From: Debaryomyces hansenii CBS767
Taxonomy: Eukaryota > Ascomycota > Pichiomycetes > Serinales > Debaryomycetaceae
Length of the DNA stretch: 64,000 bases
NCBI RefSeq assembly: GCF_000006445.2
Contig: NC_006043.2
Location: 1 to 64,000, forward strand
Reading direction: 5' to 3'
Position 1 is the first letter of the stretch, and each line of letters starts with the position of its first letter. Position numbers and translations under genes: made by a program. The notes under the pieces were generated by a model. That model was not told the origin of the DNA and did no database searches. It worked only from the letters and a program-made list of their open reading frames with translations. Shown piece after piece: positions 39,378-51,401 of this stretch.

Positions 39378-41694
39378 TGAACTTGGAATTTATTGAGAGA
39401 ATTGAAAGAATTGAAAGAATAATTGAATTCAAGTTAGGCAGAATGATAGACTTAAATACTTTTTCGCTAACACTGTTACACTGTGCGATGCAAGCAATCA
39501 AGGGCTAGGATGCTATTATATTTTAAATTGGCAGGTGCAAGCATAATAGGGTACTGTAGTGATTGTAATCTAGTCTTAACCAGCTTTGGCTTATATTGTT
39601 TTGGTGAAGGAATAATCCCAGAAGTGGCGATACTTTTTATTGCTAAAATATTCTAAATGCTGCACTTCTATGTATTGGAATTGAGATTTTTTTGGAAATT
39701 ATTAGAATCAAACTTTCTAATATCACTCGCAAATGTGCAACTCTCACGTCTAAAATGAGCTAATAGTTTAGTTCGAATACATTGTATTACATACACAAGC
39801 AGAAAATTTTCGTTCCGTTAAAGTATCAAACCCTAATTAAGTCGTCTTCTTAAGTACGGCCTCATATAAGTATTTATATGCTACCCTCTGTACATCATAA
39901 TCTAGCAACTCCTTGTAATAAGAATACAATAAACTTGCTTTCCATCTCTCATTTACATTTATTTTAGCAACTAAAAGTCTATATTTACATTAAGCGGCAA
40001 ACTTTTAAAACAGTTCTTACTAAAGCTGGTTTCTCGAAATAGCAAATCTAAAAATATAAAGTATTCAAACGAAGTTACTAGTAATGAGGCTTCGTTAATT
40101 TGAACTTTTATTAGAACGAAAAGCATATGAAGCTTAAAATGGGTTTTATACTGTTTCACTTAGCTTGTAATCTATTTTTAATTTCTATGAACAAAGCAAT
40201 TTAAAAGCTTCTAATTAATCTAAACAAGTTAACCGCATAAAATCAGACTCTGCCGTATCTAGAATTGTATGTAACGTAACTGAAAGACTAGCAATAGTTG
40301 CGGAAGCTATTCTCACTTGACTATTCAGGCGGATTTGTAATTCATACGTATGAATTGTTGCCCTTTGTTGAAAGCAGAAGAGATTTAGGGGAAGAGAATG
40401 GATATGTAGCTATATTATGTAATTGAAATATTGTACAACTGTTTATTGTAAGAAAAATGAAGCTTTAAGTTAACATTTTGGAATAATTATTATATTCGCG
40501 ATTAACATGGCGACGGTGGAGTACTTTAAAGCTCAAGTCATCTCTCCATTATCCAGGTGTTCCCAGAACAATATTCACTCATTCTTCATAGTATTTGAAA
40601 CAACAACTTTATGAGATTGCGGTATTCCCTTATATTCCGAAATAATTCGAAATGAACTGTTCTATTTTTCGTCTGATTATGAATGATGTATATCTTCGGT
40701 AATGTAAAGCATAAAGCATGTCCTATCTTTCAAAGAAAGAGAGGTAACAGCTTCGTTTTGATAGTAAATAAATACCCTGAGACATCCTTGTTAGGTTATC
40801 GAATTATTCGCTTTCCTTGAATAATAGATGCATTAAAGATTAAATGTTTGTTGTCTCAATTGTTTCTTTTTGTATACTTTCTTAATTTTTCCTTTGGAGA
40901 CTTATTAAACAAGGGTCTTGTCTGCGCGAAGGAGCGGATGTGGTTGCAAAAGCCTTCTATACTTTCAAATCGATAGCAAGCCAACGGTACTAACATGGAT
41001 CTGAGTAATATTGAAAAATTGTTAATTCAACTAACTTCTTCTAGTATCATCAGGTCAGTCCCTTTAGCTTCTTTTGTGTATTAGCATTCTAATTCTTTTG
41101 CATCTTATGTATTAGCAAACCTCAATGAAAACTTCTTGGTCAATAAATTAGCAAAATAATCATATTTCTATTTTTGTTACCCTAACCGCAAGAATTTTTC
41201 TTCATCTTACATATACATTCAATATAACAACACATTCCATATTACATTAAAATTTTACTTCGTTATGACTTTTATGAAAACTATCTGAATATCTAAAAAA
41301 TAAATAAAGAATATTATTAATATTATTTCCATATGATTGAAAACCTTAATGGAATATAGTTTATGTTTCCCTTCCGTGAAAAAGTTTTAGTTACGTTTGG
41401 AGAGAAGCACCACTAGTTTTTGTTTTTGCATTGCTCCATCTCTTGTTAAATTTACTATGCAATATCAATCAATCCTACCTTCCGTCTGATTGTATAGAAA
41501 TTGGAATATAATAATGTGCAAGTGTATTACTATCTGATAAAATAATTATCTAAAGAAAACGTTTTATTAATATATTTTGTTGGCCAATGCCACATCGGAT
41601 AAATATAAATTAGTTATGGATTATGAAATATAGAATCCTATTATGTTATGGTGATGATACTCAACGATATTTCAAGCGTTTGAGAATAATGCGA
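39378..41694. other. 2.3-kb gene-free region
   Basis: The longest gene-free stretch apart from the chromosome end. It lies upstream of the repeat-protein gene and downstream of an MFS gene. I find no convincing frame (the longest is 62 codons), no tRNA-like B box with matching stems, and no clear repeat. It could be a large promoter, an unannotated RNA, or gene remains too worn to read. Confidence 0.55.
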
Positions 41695-43455
41695 TTAATT
41701 TATAGAGTCGGGGGAATAAGCATACTTTGAGTATGTTCTAATTCTTGCTCCATAATAGTAGAATCCAAATGGGATTGCACAACATGCCAAGGAAATGAAT
41801 GCCATTAATGATGAGGCCCATTCATAGCCCAATCTGTGGTACATTTGAATAGTAAATAATGGGACACAAGCACCCCACATTGATCTGACGAACGTCTTTG
41901 CAGCTAAACCACTTGCTGCGAAGTGTTGATATGAATCAACAATATAGTTATTCGCTGGGTTATACAAACAAGTAAATCCAAAACCGACGGCAAGACCACT
42001 AAAGCACGGACCAGCCCACGAAACAGATGGATACGACGACCATGCAAACGAGAATAAACCAGCAGGAACGAACCAACAACTATACATCATTGGAATTAAT
42101 CTTAATTCAGCTGGTGGTAACTCTCCTTTATCTCTATATACTTGAGCCCTTTTATTATAATCCCGATTGACAAATGGAGCTATAAGAGAAGAAATGACCA
42201 CACCGACTCCGATTGGAATAAACATAACACCGACCATAGAATCACTCCATCCCTTACCTTCACCATACACCATAGGATAAGCAAAGAAAAACATATACAA
42301 CAAACCATAGATGACCGACATATACAAAGTTATCAAGAAAATAATTAATTCACTTAATAAAATGAATGGACGTAAAAGCGATTCATTACAGACTTGTTTG
42401 AAATTTTTAATCTTCAATTCGACGATTGCTCTGTATCTATCATCACCAGTATTCTTTCTTAATTTTTTTGCTCTGCGTTTTAATATAGTGTTATGATGAG
42501 TCTCGGGAACTGCTAACGCAAATATAACGTAAAAAAATCCCGCTATAATTAAGAAACACCAATAAATCCATCTCCAAGTAGGGGCATTATCACCAAGTAA
42601 ACCACCAAAAATTGGACCTACGACTGGACCCAAAAATGGGGCGGCTGAAAAGACAGCCATTGCAGCCCCTCTTTCCGATGCCTCCCATATGTCTGCTAAT
42701 GAACCACCTATAAGGCACATAGGAGCGGAAAACGCTAAACCATCAATCAATCTACAAATGATTAATGTTTCAATGTTTTGAGCTAATGCGCAAGGAATAA
42801 TGAATATGACGCCTAGGAATAATGTTCCCACATAAACAGGTTGTCTACCTATTTCTTCTGAGAGTGGTGCAAATAAACAAGGCCCGAACCCAAATCCAAG
42901 AACAAACATAGTAACCGATGCCAAAATAATAATTTCTTCGGTAACGCCAAAATACTCCTTTGGTCCACTGATATCACCGGTTACAATCGCAGAGCCTAAA
43001 GCAACAACAAAACAAATTATACCCAAGAGAAAGGTATAAAACCATTTTCTAGCTTTTGAAATATTTAATGGATTTTTTTTATCACCAGGGACAAACTCAA
43101 CTAGTCTTAGACCCGTTTCTTGATCAATAGGGTATTTCCACGGATCTTTCTCATTAAAGCTTGAGTTTGGATCCGGGTGAGTTTCAATTCTCTTTAGATC
43201 AAGTGGTTCTTCTAACCCTCCTAATTTACCAGCACCTTCTTCTAGTTCTGAAACTATTCTTTCGACACCTTTATTATTGGAAATCAATTTGCTCAAGCTT
43301 TCTCTGTCTTCAATTTTGCTATTACTTCTTTGGCGTATCACTGGTTGCACATCCGCATTATGTCCTTCGAATGCATGAACCTTTTCACTATTGATACTTG
43401 TATCATCTATGAAAGTTTGAGAATCGTCCCTGAGTTTTGAACTTTGCATGCTCAT
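41695..43455 (-). CDS. MFS drug:H+ antiporter, DHA1 type (Flu1/Tpo-like)
   Basis: 586 aa. A hydrophilic N-terminal ~135 residues precedes about 12 membrane segments. '[19 protein letters not shown]' carries the MFS motif between helices 2 and 3. '[23 protein letters not shown]' and '[14 protein letters not shown]' carry motif C, typical of antiporters, followed by '[10 protein letters not shown]'. In Candida relatives this branch includes Flu1 and the Tpo polyamine/drug exporters of the plasma membrane. '[20 protein letters not shown]' is the usual central-loop start of that branch. Substrate cannot be assigned. Intact ATG start at 43455. Confidence 0.9.
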   Translation of the reverse strand: MSMQSSKLRDDSQTFIDDTSINSEKVHAFEGHNADVQPVIRQRSNSKIEDRESLSKLISNNKGVERIVSELEEGAGKLGGLEEPLDLKRIETHPDPNSSFNEKDPWKYPIDQETGLRLVEFVPGDKKNPLNISKARKWFYTFLLGIICFVVALGSAIVTGDISGPKEYFGVTEEIIILASVTMFVLGFGFGPCLFAPLSEEIGRQPVYVGTLFLGVIFIIPCALAQNIETLIICRLIDGLAFSAPMCLIGGSLADIWEASERGAAMAVFSAAPFLGPVVGPIFGGLLGDNAPTWRWIYWCFLIIAGFFYVIFALAVPETHHNTILKRRAKKLRKNTGDDRYRAIVELKIKNFKQVCNESLLRPFILLSELIIFLITLYMSVIYGLLYMFFFAYPMVYGEGKGWSDSMVGVMFIPIGVGVVISSLIAPFVNRDYNKRAQVYRDKGELPPAELRLIPMMYSCWFVPAGLFSFAWSSYPSVSWAGPCFSGLAVGFGFTCLYNPANNYIVDSYQHFAASGLAAKTFVRSMWGACVPLFTIQMYHRLGYEWASSLMAFISLACCAIPFGFYYYGARIRTYSKYAYSPDSIN

Positions 43456-44415
43456 AGTGCTATTATCTATAAAAAATTTATTTATCCAGAATTAGCTAAA
43501 CCATGTTCAATTTATAAAATCGAGTATCTTAAAAAAAAAAAATATCCGAAACCATATTCCGGCTAAATCGATTTTTTTGTACGGAATTAACTATGTGCAA
43601 TAATGACAGATCCTACGTTGTATCTTCATCACTGAAATTTTTTGTATTCTTAGTAATAATTATTCATTACTCTATTACGTATTGATACATATTGAACTAG
43701 TAAATCATGACGTTTATGGGTTTAATCTTTAATCGTTTATCAAGATAGAAATAGATCTCGAGAGATTGGTTATAATACGAGGTTCATAGCCGTACACCCG
43801 TTCGCATAATTGAACATAAATGGCCGGTTACATTTTATTCTTTTCCGCTTAGGCGCGGAAATCTTATTTTCAATGCACCTTACTAAATCATAAATAAGTT
43901 CTATTAAATAAAATAAAAATAACTATATAGTAAAATCGCAACTAAAGCTAAATGTTTACTATAGATATTTACACTTGGAGCTATATAAGCAATTTTGTTG
44001 GTCACAATCTTGGATAATCATTGGAACCTTCGATTCAGATATGTATTTTTACCATATTATTTATTCAGATGATTATACTTGCTTGGATTCCTGAGAAGAT
44101 AGCTCACCATTCAAAGGCCCCTAATATCTACATGTGACCCATTTATATATTAATAAGTATTCCAGTCTATTGGTCATTTCAATTGACATTAAAGGAAGAC
44201 GAATATAAGACTACCAACATCGTAAGAATAAGAAATATCGCTATGAATCTGTTTATTGCAAAGAAATTGATTCTTATATATATAGATATGGCTGATATTA
44301 ATTTGACAAATAAAAGGTAAGTATTTAGTGCGGACTATCTTGTTCAATGCGTACGGGAGAAATTTTCATAAAATGTTTATTTTTTTCTATTCGTATTCGT
44401 ATTCTTCATTAAATA
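43456..44415. other. Divergent spacer
   Basis: 960 bp, AT-rich. A GTAAGT at 44317-44322, preceded by a short ATG-led frame from 44243, could be a 5' exon of the next gene; I could not find a convincing branch point. No other feature. Confidence 0.5.
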
Positions 44416-44841
44416 ATGAAATACGCAACTACGACAGTCACTATTGGCGGCACAACTTCAGATGGAGCTTATTCAAACAGCTTTCCAATTCAAACCCTTA
44501 CTGCAATTGTCCCACAATCCGCTGATCTTGTAGTCGAACCTTATGGTATCTTTATCGCGGCCAGTCAAATCGACGATTTAGTCCCAAAATGGTCAGTGGA
44601 AAAATGGTATTCTCAAACGGCTACAATATGGCCAAGTGGCAAAACCTCAAACACTGAAGGTATTACATATGTAGAAAATGTCCCTCTTGGAGTCAACGAA
44701 TATTTAGATGAAAACGGAATCTATCTTGATGCTACTAAGTTTAAAGGCAAAGACACCAGTGGAGGCAATCAAAGATTGGATAAATCCATGTTGTTTATCA
44801 GCCTTGTTATTGTATTGTTACTTGTTACTCTTACTGTTTGA
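44416..44841 (+). CDS. Small Ser/Thr-type protein with GPI-like tail
   Basis: 141 aa from the ATG at 44416; an in-frame stop lies two codons upstream. The body ('TTTVTIGGTTSDGAYSNS' through 'WPSGKTSN') looks like an extracellular fungal wall protein. The last ~17 residues ('LFISLVIVLLLVTLTV') fit a GPI-anchor signal. There is no signal peptide at the N-terminus, which conflicts with the tail. Either a 5' exon or frame is missing, or the gene is a truncated relic. Just upstream, other frames code hydrophobic or Ser/Tyr-rich starts. I do not recognise the family. Confidence 0.45.
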   Translation: MKYATTTVTIGGTTSDGAYSNSFPIQTLTAIVPQSADLVVEPYGIFIAASQIDDLVPKWSVEKWYSQTATIWPSGKTSNTEGITYVENVPLGVNEYLDENGIYLDATKFKGKDTSGGNQRLDKSMLFISLVIVLLLVTLTV

Positions 44842-45262
44842 TATATCAACGAAGGGATCGTCCAATATCACAGATTTTATGGAACATAATCCATGAAGCT
44901 CATATGATAGAATAAAATAACTGTAAATAAAGTAGACAATTATTTTGAATTTTTTATAATTATTGCTAGGTTAGCTGTCTTCATCAGCATCCTTACAACC
45001 CTTAGAATAAATACAAAGATAGAATCTTGTCACCAAATGTCTAACGTTTCTGACAACTTATCGTAGAAGTACTTTATACCTACCCTTTTCTTATCGGACT
45101 AAGTATCAACTGCTAAGACATAAGTCTTTCGAAGAGATATTGTGACTCGAATGATAGTTCAGACTATCTATTTATATCAATTCAGTATACTCTTTATTAT
45201 GTCATTGTCGAATATGTAAAATATATTTAGGAACCAGAAGTTAATTTAACATGCTCTATTCT
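44842..45262. other. Convergent 3' spacer
   Basis: 420 bp between two stop codons, AT-rich, nothing recognised. Confidence 0.6.
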
Positions 45263-46792
45263 TTATTCTAACGTTAAAGACCTTTTACGTGCTAAAGGGT
45301 AGTTAATGCAATCCTGTGGTGTAGATACAATGCTTTCGTAAACTAGAAGCACGGCTAACAAGATAGTCACGATTCCCATTAGTAATGTGGAATCAAGCTC
45401 GGCAAAACTTAACAACACAATAATGATACCTATGGGTGCTCTCCATATAACTCTCCAGAATCTAGACACAATATGCAAATTTGGTGGGTCTTCATTTTTA
45501 TCTGCTAGTCCTATTATGCACATACATAATAGTGACACACAAATACTACCAGTAAAGAAAAAAGAAAGTGCGTACATATTGGGTTCTTCCTCGGAACTTC
45601 TTTCAAGCACCAGCTCCTCTTGGTGCTTTGATAAACTAGTAATATCTAAAGATGTTAAGTCTCCACCCGCATCTGCTCCAAGAACTAAACTTGCGACTAA
45701 AGGAAGGTGACAATAAATCCAAGTTATGGCTGTCCATCCATTATTTCTCAATGCATGCGTAGCTTTCTTTGAATTAGAACCATTATTATAAATCCAAAAC
45801 AATATGTAAGCAATTAATAACAAAAACGTACCTCTTGCAAACTTAGAGCTAAACCCGGTACCCAAAGGATTTGTGGCCACAACCTTGTATAAAAATTCAC
45901 CAATGGCAATAGTCACAAAAGTGGCAAATCTCTCAATTTCATGTTCTATATTCAATGCCGTCGACGTCGTTAGTTTCAAAAGTCTTTTGGTTTGGGGATG
46001 ATAAACCACGGTGAACGAAAGTTGTTCTAGAAAAAGAACAGCAATCGCTACTCCAATTTTTGCTCTGGTCAGGATGAAAATAACAGGTATCCATATACAG
46101 CTAGTAATAAAGATACAAACGCTGTAAATCCTCATTTGTGTTCTGTGTTCTGGAATATACAAGGAGTAAATTAGCAATGAAATGGCCAACGAAACTCGAC
46201 AAAGTATATATGGAACGATGGTAAATGCAGCTCCTTTAATACCATTTAATACATCACTAGAAGAGTTCACAAATAAAGTTAAGAGTATCAAAATCCAAAT
46301 AATGTATACCTTTTGTGATAAGTCTTCAGTGTAGTAATAATTCGTAAAATCTTTAATATCAGCCCAAACTACCCACGCAGGGACAAAAAGCAAAACGTAC
46401 ATCAATAAAGCACCTCCACTAGCATTCTCTGTCGCATGCCCTGCTAAATTACTAATGATTCCAACATACATCAAATCCAAAAATAATTCTGTCTTAGCTG
46501 ATGTTCTCTCTCCTTTTGTCCTATATAAAACACCATCTTTGAAATAATTAAGGGCATGAGGCCTAATGAACCACACTGCATCTTTAGGCTTTTTGATATA
46601 CTGGAAGTCAATATGACCGTGGCGCCTGATAAATTCATCTTCTCCTTCAGAGTCAGTTAGCTGTTGCTCATCTTCATTCATTGCGGCTTCAGACAGTGTA
46701 CTTTGTGATTGATAATGAGGAGCACTTGCCACATCATCATTGGTGTGAGTAATTACACGGTCATTTGAATCGCTGAATGCTTTCTTATTCAT
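45263..46792 (-). CDS. LtrA-family (low temperature requirement A) membrane protein
   Basis: 509 aa. An acidic soluble N-terminus (~100 residues) is followed by many membrane helices. 'ERTSAKTELFLDLMYVGIISNLAGH' matches the family start (ELF-DL-FV--IS-L). 'VPAWVVWADIKDFTNYYYTEDLSQK', 'IEHEIERFATFVTIAIGEFLYKVV' and 'WIYCHLPLVASLVLGADAG' are the other family blocks. LtrA was named from Listeria growth in the cold. The function in fungi is not established, although transport has been suggested. Intact frame, ATG at 46792. It lies head to head with nothing close. Confidence 0.82.
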   Translation of the reverse strand: MNKKAFSDSNDRVITHTNDDVASAPHYQSQSTLSEAAMNEDEQQLTDSEGEDEFIRRHGHIDFQYIKKPKDAVWFIRPHALNYFKDGVLYRTKGERTSAKTELFLDLMYVGIISNLAGHATENASGGALLMYVLLFVPAWVVWADIKDFTNYYYTEDLSQKVYIIWILILLTLFVNSSSDVLNGIKGAAFTIVPYILCRVSLAISLLIYSLYIPEHRTQMRIYSVCIFITSCIWIPVIFILTRAKIGVAIAVLFLEQLSFTVVYHPQTKRLLKLTTSTALNIEHEIERFATFVTIAIGEFLYKVVATNPLGTGFSSKFARGTFLLLIAYILFWIYNNGSNSKKATHALRNNGWTAITWIYCHLPLVASLVLGADAGGDLTSLDITSLSKHQEELVLERSSEEEPNMYALSFFFTGSICVSLLCMCIIGLADKNEDPPNLHIVSRFWRVIWRAPIGIIIVLLSFAELDSTLLMGIVTILLAVLLVYESIVSTPQDCINYPLARKRSLTLE

Positions 46793-47241
46793 TATTCGGT
46801 AAATAAATGGTTTAAAACTACCAAAGATGCATCTTTAAAAGCTATCATAATATAGATAGAGGAATTTTGTCATATGTCATAACTGTCATTGCCGCACAAC
46901 GTGCGTTTACCGATATTCTCTACATACGCATTATTTCAACATAGAAGAAGCTTCTTAGTGATGGTCATCGACCCTCGGAGACAATATTTATGATATAATC
47001 TGAGAGTATTCATAAACCCAATATTCGAATAAGCCATTTTAACTCAATTCTTCAACATTTGTAGTCTGTATAATCTAACCGCACTCATATGCACTGTATG
47101 ACGCAACCAGAATATTAGAAGTATTAATATGTATTGAGTATTCATTTCGTGCATCAAAATGTTTATAAATCTCTATTTAATTCGTATTTATTTAATGGAC
47201 AGGCAATAATTAATCGTTAGTCCATCTAAGCATATGGCTGT
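46793..47241. other. Intergenic spacer
   Basis: 450 bp upstream of the LtrA gene and downstream of the MFS gene, AT-rich, nothing recognised. Confidence 0.6.
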
Positions 47242-48924
47242 TTAGGGATGATTACCAGCATCATCACAAAATTGGTAATATTTATTTTTAGTCCATCTTC
47301 TAACCCGTTTACCGTAAAATACCCATACAATAAAGCTACCATTTAGAACAAGACTGAGCATAAACATTAACCATGCCATGAGCTTAAGGCCATCCTTATC
47401 TATCCAAGACTGAATTGTAAATGTGAAAACGGTCGCCAACGCATTATTAAGAAAGGATATGAACACAATACCTTCGCTAGCCAACTTTGGGTAACTGTCT
47501 GAGCAATATGTGTAGCAAATAGAAGTGACTGAAGCCATCGCGAATCCTAAACAGCATTGCCCAACTCCAACGGACAAAAACCAATGTGCTTTATACGCTG
47601 GCCCTAGACAATACGTTAGTATGCCAGTAGCATTAATGAGAGTTGGAAAAGCCATAGAATAGAGGCGAAATTCTGGTTCCATGATACCGTTGTTTCGCTT
47701 AGCCAATTGAATAGTTAACCAATCAACAAATTTCCCACCATATGCCATACCAGCGACGATACCAACAAGTTGACCCAAGTTACTTAACCCAACCATGGAA
47801 GAGCTGAAATTATACGGGGCACTAGAATAAAATTCAGATTGGGTGCATGTCATCAACGTTAGCCACATTTGCTGTATTCCTTGTAAAATACCACACCAAA
47901 CAACTATAGGAAATGAGACAAGGTAAAAAGGTTTAAGAAATATCACAATAATAGAAGTAGGATCGTTAAATTCATTCTCAATTAAACGAAGCCTCTGTAA
48001 ATATGTTCTCTTAGGTATTGAAGGATCTACATACTGGATATCGGGTTCAATATGCACTGTGTGATTATCTCTTTTCTTATTTTGACTCGATGGTTGACGT
48101 TGCATACTATTCGCGAAAGTTTCATGACTCCTTATTTGCATTACAATGTTTTCTTCTAATTCCTCTGGCGATTCTTCTCTTTGAAAAGTGCTGTCTTCCA
48201 TTGTAAATATTTGAATGATAAGCAAAACACTAAATATTATCACCATAATATAACAGCACCATCTCCAATTAAGACTTTCAGTAATAAATCCAGCGGCTAA
48301 CGGGCCTAAAGCACAACCGGATTGAAGAGCAAGCACTAGCCACGAGATGTTTTCGGCTCTTTCATGTTGAAAAAAGATGTCTGTACTCGATATTTCAACT
48401 AAAGAGTATATCGGTGCTGCAGCAAAACCAACTAGGGCTGAAGCAATGTATGTAGTTTCCACATTATGTGCCTGAGAATAAACTATATTTCCAATAATTT
48501 GAAGTATAGTGCATCCAATGTAAACAATCCGTTTACCATACTTTAGCGCAATTGGCTGTAGAGTAGTACATCCCACCGCAATAGCAACAAATACAAGCCC
48601 CGATGCAATATTCAATTGGTTATAAGTGCAATTAAACTCATCCACCCACGTATCATATACCGGGCCTGTCCAAACCGACGATATATTTTGAATAAAAGCC
48701 CAAAACGTAAGAAGGAATAGTTGCAGTTTTTTCTTTCTATGCAGCCATCTTAAAGGGTCATTTGGATTGGAACTTGGCCGAGGGTGCAACATGATGTTCT
48801 GGTTCCCTTTTGCTGAATCAACTTTAGAAATACCAGGAACTTGATCTACATCAATCAAGTGAATAGTCCCCGGGATTTCCTCACCAAGATCATTGTTCTT
48901 GAATAAAAGTTTTAGAAACGACAT
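47242..48924 (-). CDS. MFS transporter, Hol1-like DHA1 branch
   Basis: 560 aa from the ATG at 48924. The frame is open to 48993 but only with a TTG there, so the shorter start is chosen. 'LHPRPSSNPNDPLRW' just before helix 1 is typical of yeast DHA1 carriers close to Hol1 (polyamine and cation/histidinol uptake). About 12 membrane segments follow, with 'ALKYGKRIVYI' in the motif A loop, 'VEISSTDIFFQHERA' and 'LALQSGCALGPLAAGFI' (motif C-like), 'LNWRWCCYIMVII', and a long central loop at ~250-320. It probably works in the plasma membrane. Substrate is uncertain. Confidence 0.85.
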   Translation of the reverse strand: MSFLKLLFKNNDLGEEIPGTIHLIDVDQVPGISKVDSAKGNQNIMLHPRPSSNPNDPLRWLHRKKKLQLFLLTFWAFIQNISSVWTGPVYDTWVDEFNCTYNQLNIASGLVFVAIAVGCTTLQPIALKYGKRIVYIGCTILQIIGNIVYSQAHNVETTYIASALVGFAAAPIYSLVEISSTDIFFQHERAENISWLVLALQSGCALGPLAAGFITESLNWRWCCYIMVIIFSVLLIIQIFTMEDSTFQREESPEELEENIVMQIRSHETFANSMQRQPSSQNKKRDNHTVHIEPDIQYVDPSIPKRTYLQRLRLIENEFNDPTSIIVIFLKPFYLVSFPIVVWCGILQGIQQMWLTLMTCTQSEFYSSAPYNFSSSMVGLSNLGQLVGIVAGMAYGGKFVDWLTIQLAKRNNGIMEPEFRLYSMAFPTLINATGILTYCLGPAYKAHWFLSVGVGQCCLGFAMASVTSICYTYCSDSYPKLASEGIVFISFLNNALATVFTFTIQSWIDKDGLKLMAWLMFMLSLVLNGSFIVWVFYGKRVRRWTKNKYYQFCDDAGNHP

Positions 48925-49425
48925 ACTTATTTCTATATTCAATATAGCAAAACAGTAAAGCAAATGTATCCTTTTATAAATAACCTTAACCAATAAGACA
49001 CCGAAAGATCCGCTAGTGTCTACACATTATATCAATATTTTTCTTTACTTATTCTTTGAGGCTACTTATTACTTAATTTTTCACAACTGCATTAATGGAA
49101 GATCCCCGTCCAATAGCGGAGTACCTGCATATATTGCAAATATGGGGAAGCAAAGTCTTATGTTAACTTTTCAACGCGAAGCTGTCATACTCAAACTTTT
49201 TAGCGGATGTTCAATTATAGCAATTTGTTGCGAGATCGCAGACAGTGAAAAATGGTTGCATTCTCATAAAAATTAATGGTAATTTGTACCCTGCTCAATA
49301 ATCCTAGTTTGTCTAAAGAAATTTTTTATTTAATCATCTTTTTCGTATATACTAATACATAGTGATGGTAGTCCAAAATACTAATAAATATGGACACATG
49401 ACTACGAATATTATGGCATTGATAA
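48925..49425. other. Intergenic spacer
   Basis: 500 bp between the MFS start and the photolyase stop. A plus frame at 49016-49276 lacks an ATG start (it opens at GTG) and has no domain. Nothing called. Confidence 0.6.
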
Positions 49426-51093
49426 TTAGTATTTGGCATCCTTAAATCTATTCAACGCTCGCTCCCGACAGTATTTATGGTCAACAATAGGCTTTGGATA
49501 ACCGTTTTTTTCTGCAATATGACCATAGCCCTTTTCGTACGGATTGTGTATACCCTTTTCATCTTGTATATCTTTCAACTCTGGGACCCACGTCCTGATA
49601 TACGTACCCTTTTTGTCAAACCTTTCCGATTGAAGCCAAGGGTTAAAAATTCGAAAGTATGGTTGAGGGTCAACACCAGTGCTTGAGCTAAAACCCCAGC
49701 CACCATTATTAGAAGCAAAGTCCCCGTCAATAAGGTGTTCCATAAAATAATACTCGCCATATTTCCAATCTATCAATAAATGTTTGGAAAGGAAACTCGC
49801 AACTATCATTCTACATCTGTTGTGTAGATAGCCTGTTTGATTTAGTTGCCTCATTGCCGCATCAACAATTGGAAATCCAGTTTTACCCTGGCACCATTTG
49901 TAGAAATGATCGCTATTATACTCCCAATTTAAATCATCATACTCCAACAAAAAGGGTTTGAACATGCAAACATATGGCCAGTTGCATAATATATGCCTAT
50001 AAAAATCTCTCCACGCAATTTGACGAATCCATCCTGTTCCTTGTTCTCCGCTATCAATTTTCTTCACGAATTTATTTTCTAAAATGTATCTGATTATTGA
50101 CCTTGTAGATATGATTCCCGAAGAAATAGGACAGCTCATACGCGATACAGATTCTTCCGATATTTCATTTCTTGATTCATCATATTTCTTAAATTTATCG
50201 GACTCAAGGAAAACACTTAGAGCCAGCCATGCCTCATGCTCACCACATTTCCAGCATGTGTCAAATTCTTTTTGTTGATCATGGGTGAGACGCTTCGACT
50301 CTGGTACTTGAGGTATCTCGCTATCAAATAACTTGTTAGGGTCCGAGAATGATTCATTGGCATGAGGTCGTGGATACTCCATGAACGGAGCGTCTTCAAT
50401 TTTCAAATAATTACACCAAGCCTTATACCAAGGTGTAAAGACCGCATATTGTGTACCTTTCGATTTTGTCTTTAATTCACCGGGCTTTACTATGCATGAG
50501 TCATGAACCGGATTGAAACTGATATGTTTATCAAGAAGAAAACAAACAAGCTTAGATAATAATCTTAATTCATCTACTTCGTATTCCATATTGCAAAATA
50601 CATGGCTAGTATTATTCTGTTCTAGAAATTCAGCTATCTTTGTTGGTACGTCTTTACGCTTCTCAACTTGTAAAGACACCAACGGGATATTCATCTCACG
50701 CAAATCTTTTTTCAATACGTCTAATGATCCTAACATATATTCCAATTTAAATGGACTCACTGAATGTGCATCGAACTCTTCCAAGCAAAAGATGTGAAAT
50801 GTGATTAAAGGCGTTTTCGTTGTAGTCGCTAGTTCACTCGCAATTGAAAGCCCTTTATTATCTATCGTCCTAAAATCACGCAAGAATAGGTGTGCAATGC
50901 TGTCACCAACATCAATATTATTTCTATTCGCTCTAGTATCGTTTAATTTCGCCTCCAAGACATTAATTGGTTTTAAATCTTCTCGTTTGATATATTTAGA
51001 TATAATTGTTTTATTATCAATGTCGTATGGATAATATTTACTGCCGAACTTAGACAATTCCTCAAGTTTCGTCTTTTTTGATGCTGGTTCCAT
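49426..51093 (-). CDS. PHR1: CPD photolyase, class I
   Basis: 555 aa, close to yeast Phr1. The N-terminal antenna domain ('LFLRDFRTIDNKGLSIASELATT') is followed by the FAD domain. 'GTGWIRQIAWRDFYRHILCNWPYV', 'WCQGKTGFPIVDAAMRQLNQTGYLHNRCRMIVASFLSKHLLIDWKYGEYYF', 'ASNNGGWGFSSSTGVDPQPYFRIFNP' and 'YIRTWVPEL' are the canonical blocks that bind FAD and the pyrimidine dimer. The N-terminus is Lys-rich ('PASKKTKLEEL'), fitting nuclear or mitochondrial import. The enzyme uses blue light to split cyclobutane pyrimidine dimers. One CTG sits in 'EHEAWLALSVF'; Ser would be acceptable there. It is intact. Confidence 0.95.
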   Translation of the reverse strand: MEPASKKTKLEELSKFGSKYYPYDIDNKTIISKYIKREDLKPINVLEAKLNDTRANRNNIDVGDSIAHLFLRDFRTIDNKGLSIASELATTTKTPLITFHIFCLEEFDAHSVSPFKLEYMLGSLDVLKKDLREMNIPLVSLQVEKRKDVPTKIAEFLEQNNTSHVFCNMEYEVDELRLLSKLVCFLLDKHISFNPVHDSCIVKPGELKTKSKGTQYAVFTPWYKAWCNYLKIEDAPFMEYPRPHANESFSDPNKLFDSEIPQVPESKRLTHDQQKEFDTCWKCGEHEAWLALSVFLESDKFKKYDESRNEISEESVSRMSCPISSGIISTRSIIRYILENKFVKKIDSGEQGTGWIRQIAWRDFYRHILCNWPYVCMFKPFLLEYDDLNWEYNSDHFYKWCQGKTGFPIVDAAMRQLNQTGYLHNRCRMIVASFLSKHLLIDWKYGEYYFMEHLIDGDFASNNGGWGFSSSTGVDPQPYFRIFNPWLQSERFDKKGTYIRTWVPELKDIQDEKGIHNPYEKGYGHIAEKNGYPKPIVDHKYCRERALNRFKDAKY

Positions 51094-51401
51094 TCAATAT
51101 ACTTCTGGAAATAAATAATATCTAGTTGTCTTCGAATAAGTCTTTAGCTATCAGTTGCTTTGCTGCTTGTTGCTATTATCACGTGAATATTTTGGTGATG
51201 TATTAATCGATTGATTTAGGGTAGAGTTTAAAGAACTTAGATACTACAGCAATATGTGATTATAAACAATTTTATTCCTTTGCGGTAAGATAAATTTTCA
51301 ATTATCACGCCCATTTATATTTTAGCTCTATTCTAACCAAACATCTCCATTTGGAAATAGTATATTTTGGACACATTTAGGAATATAGAATTTTAAGAAG
51401 T

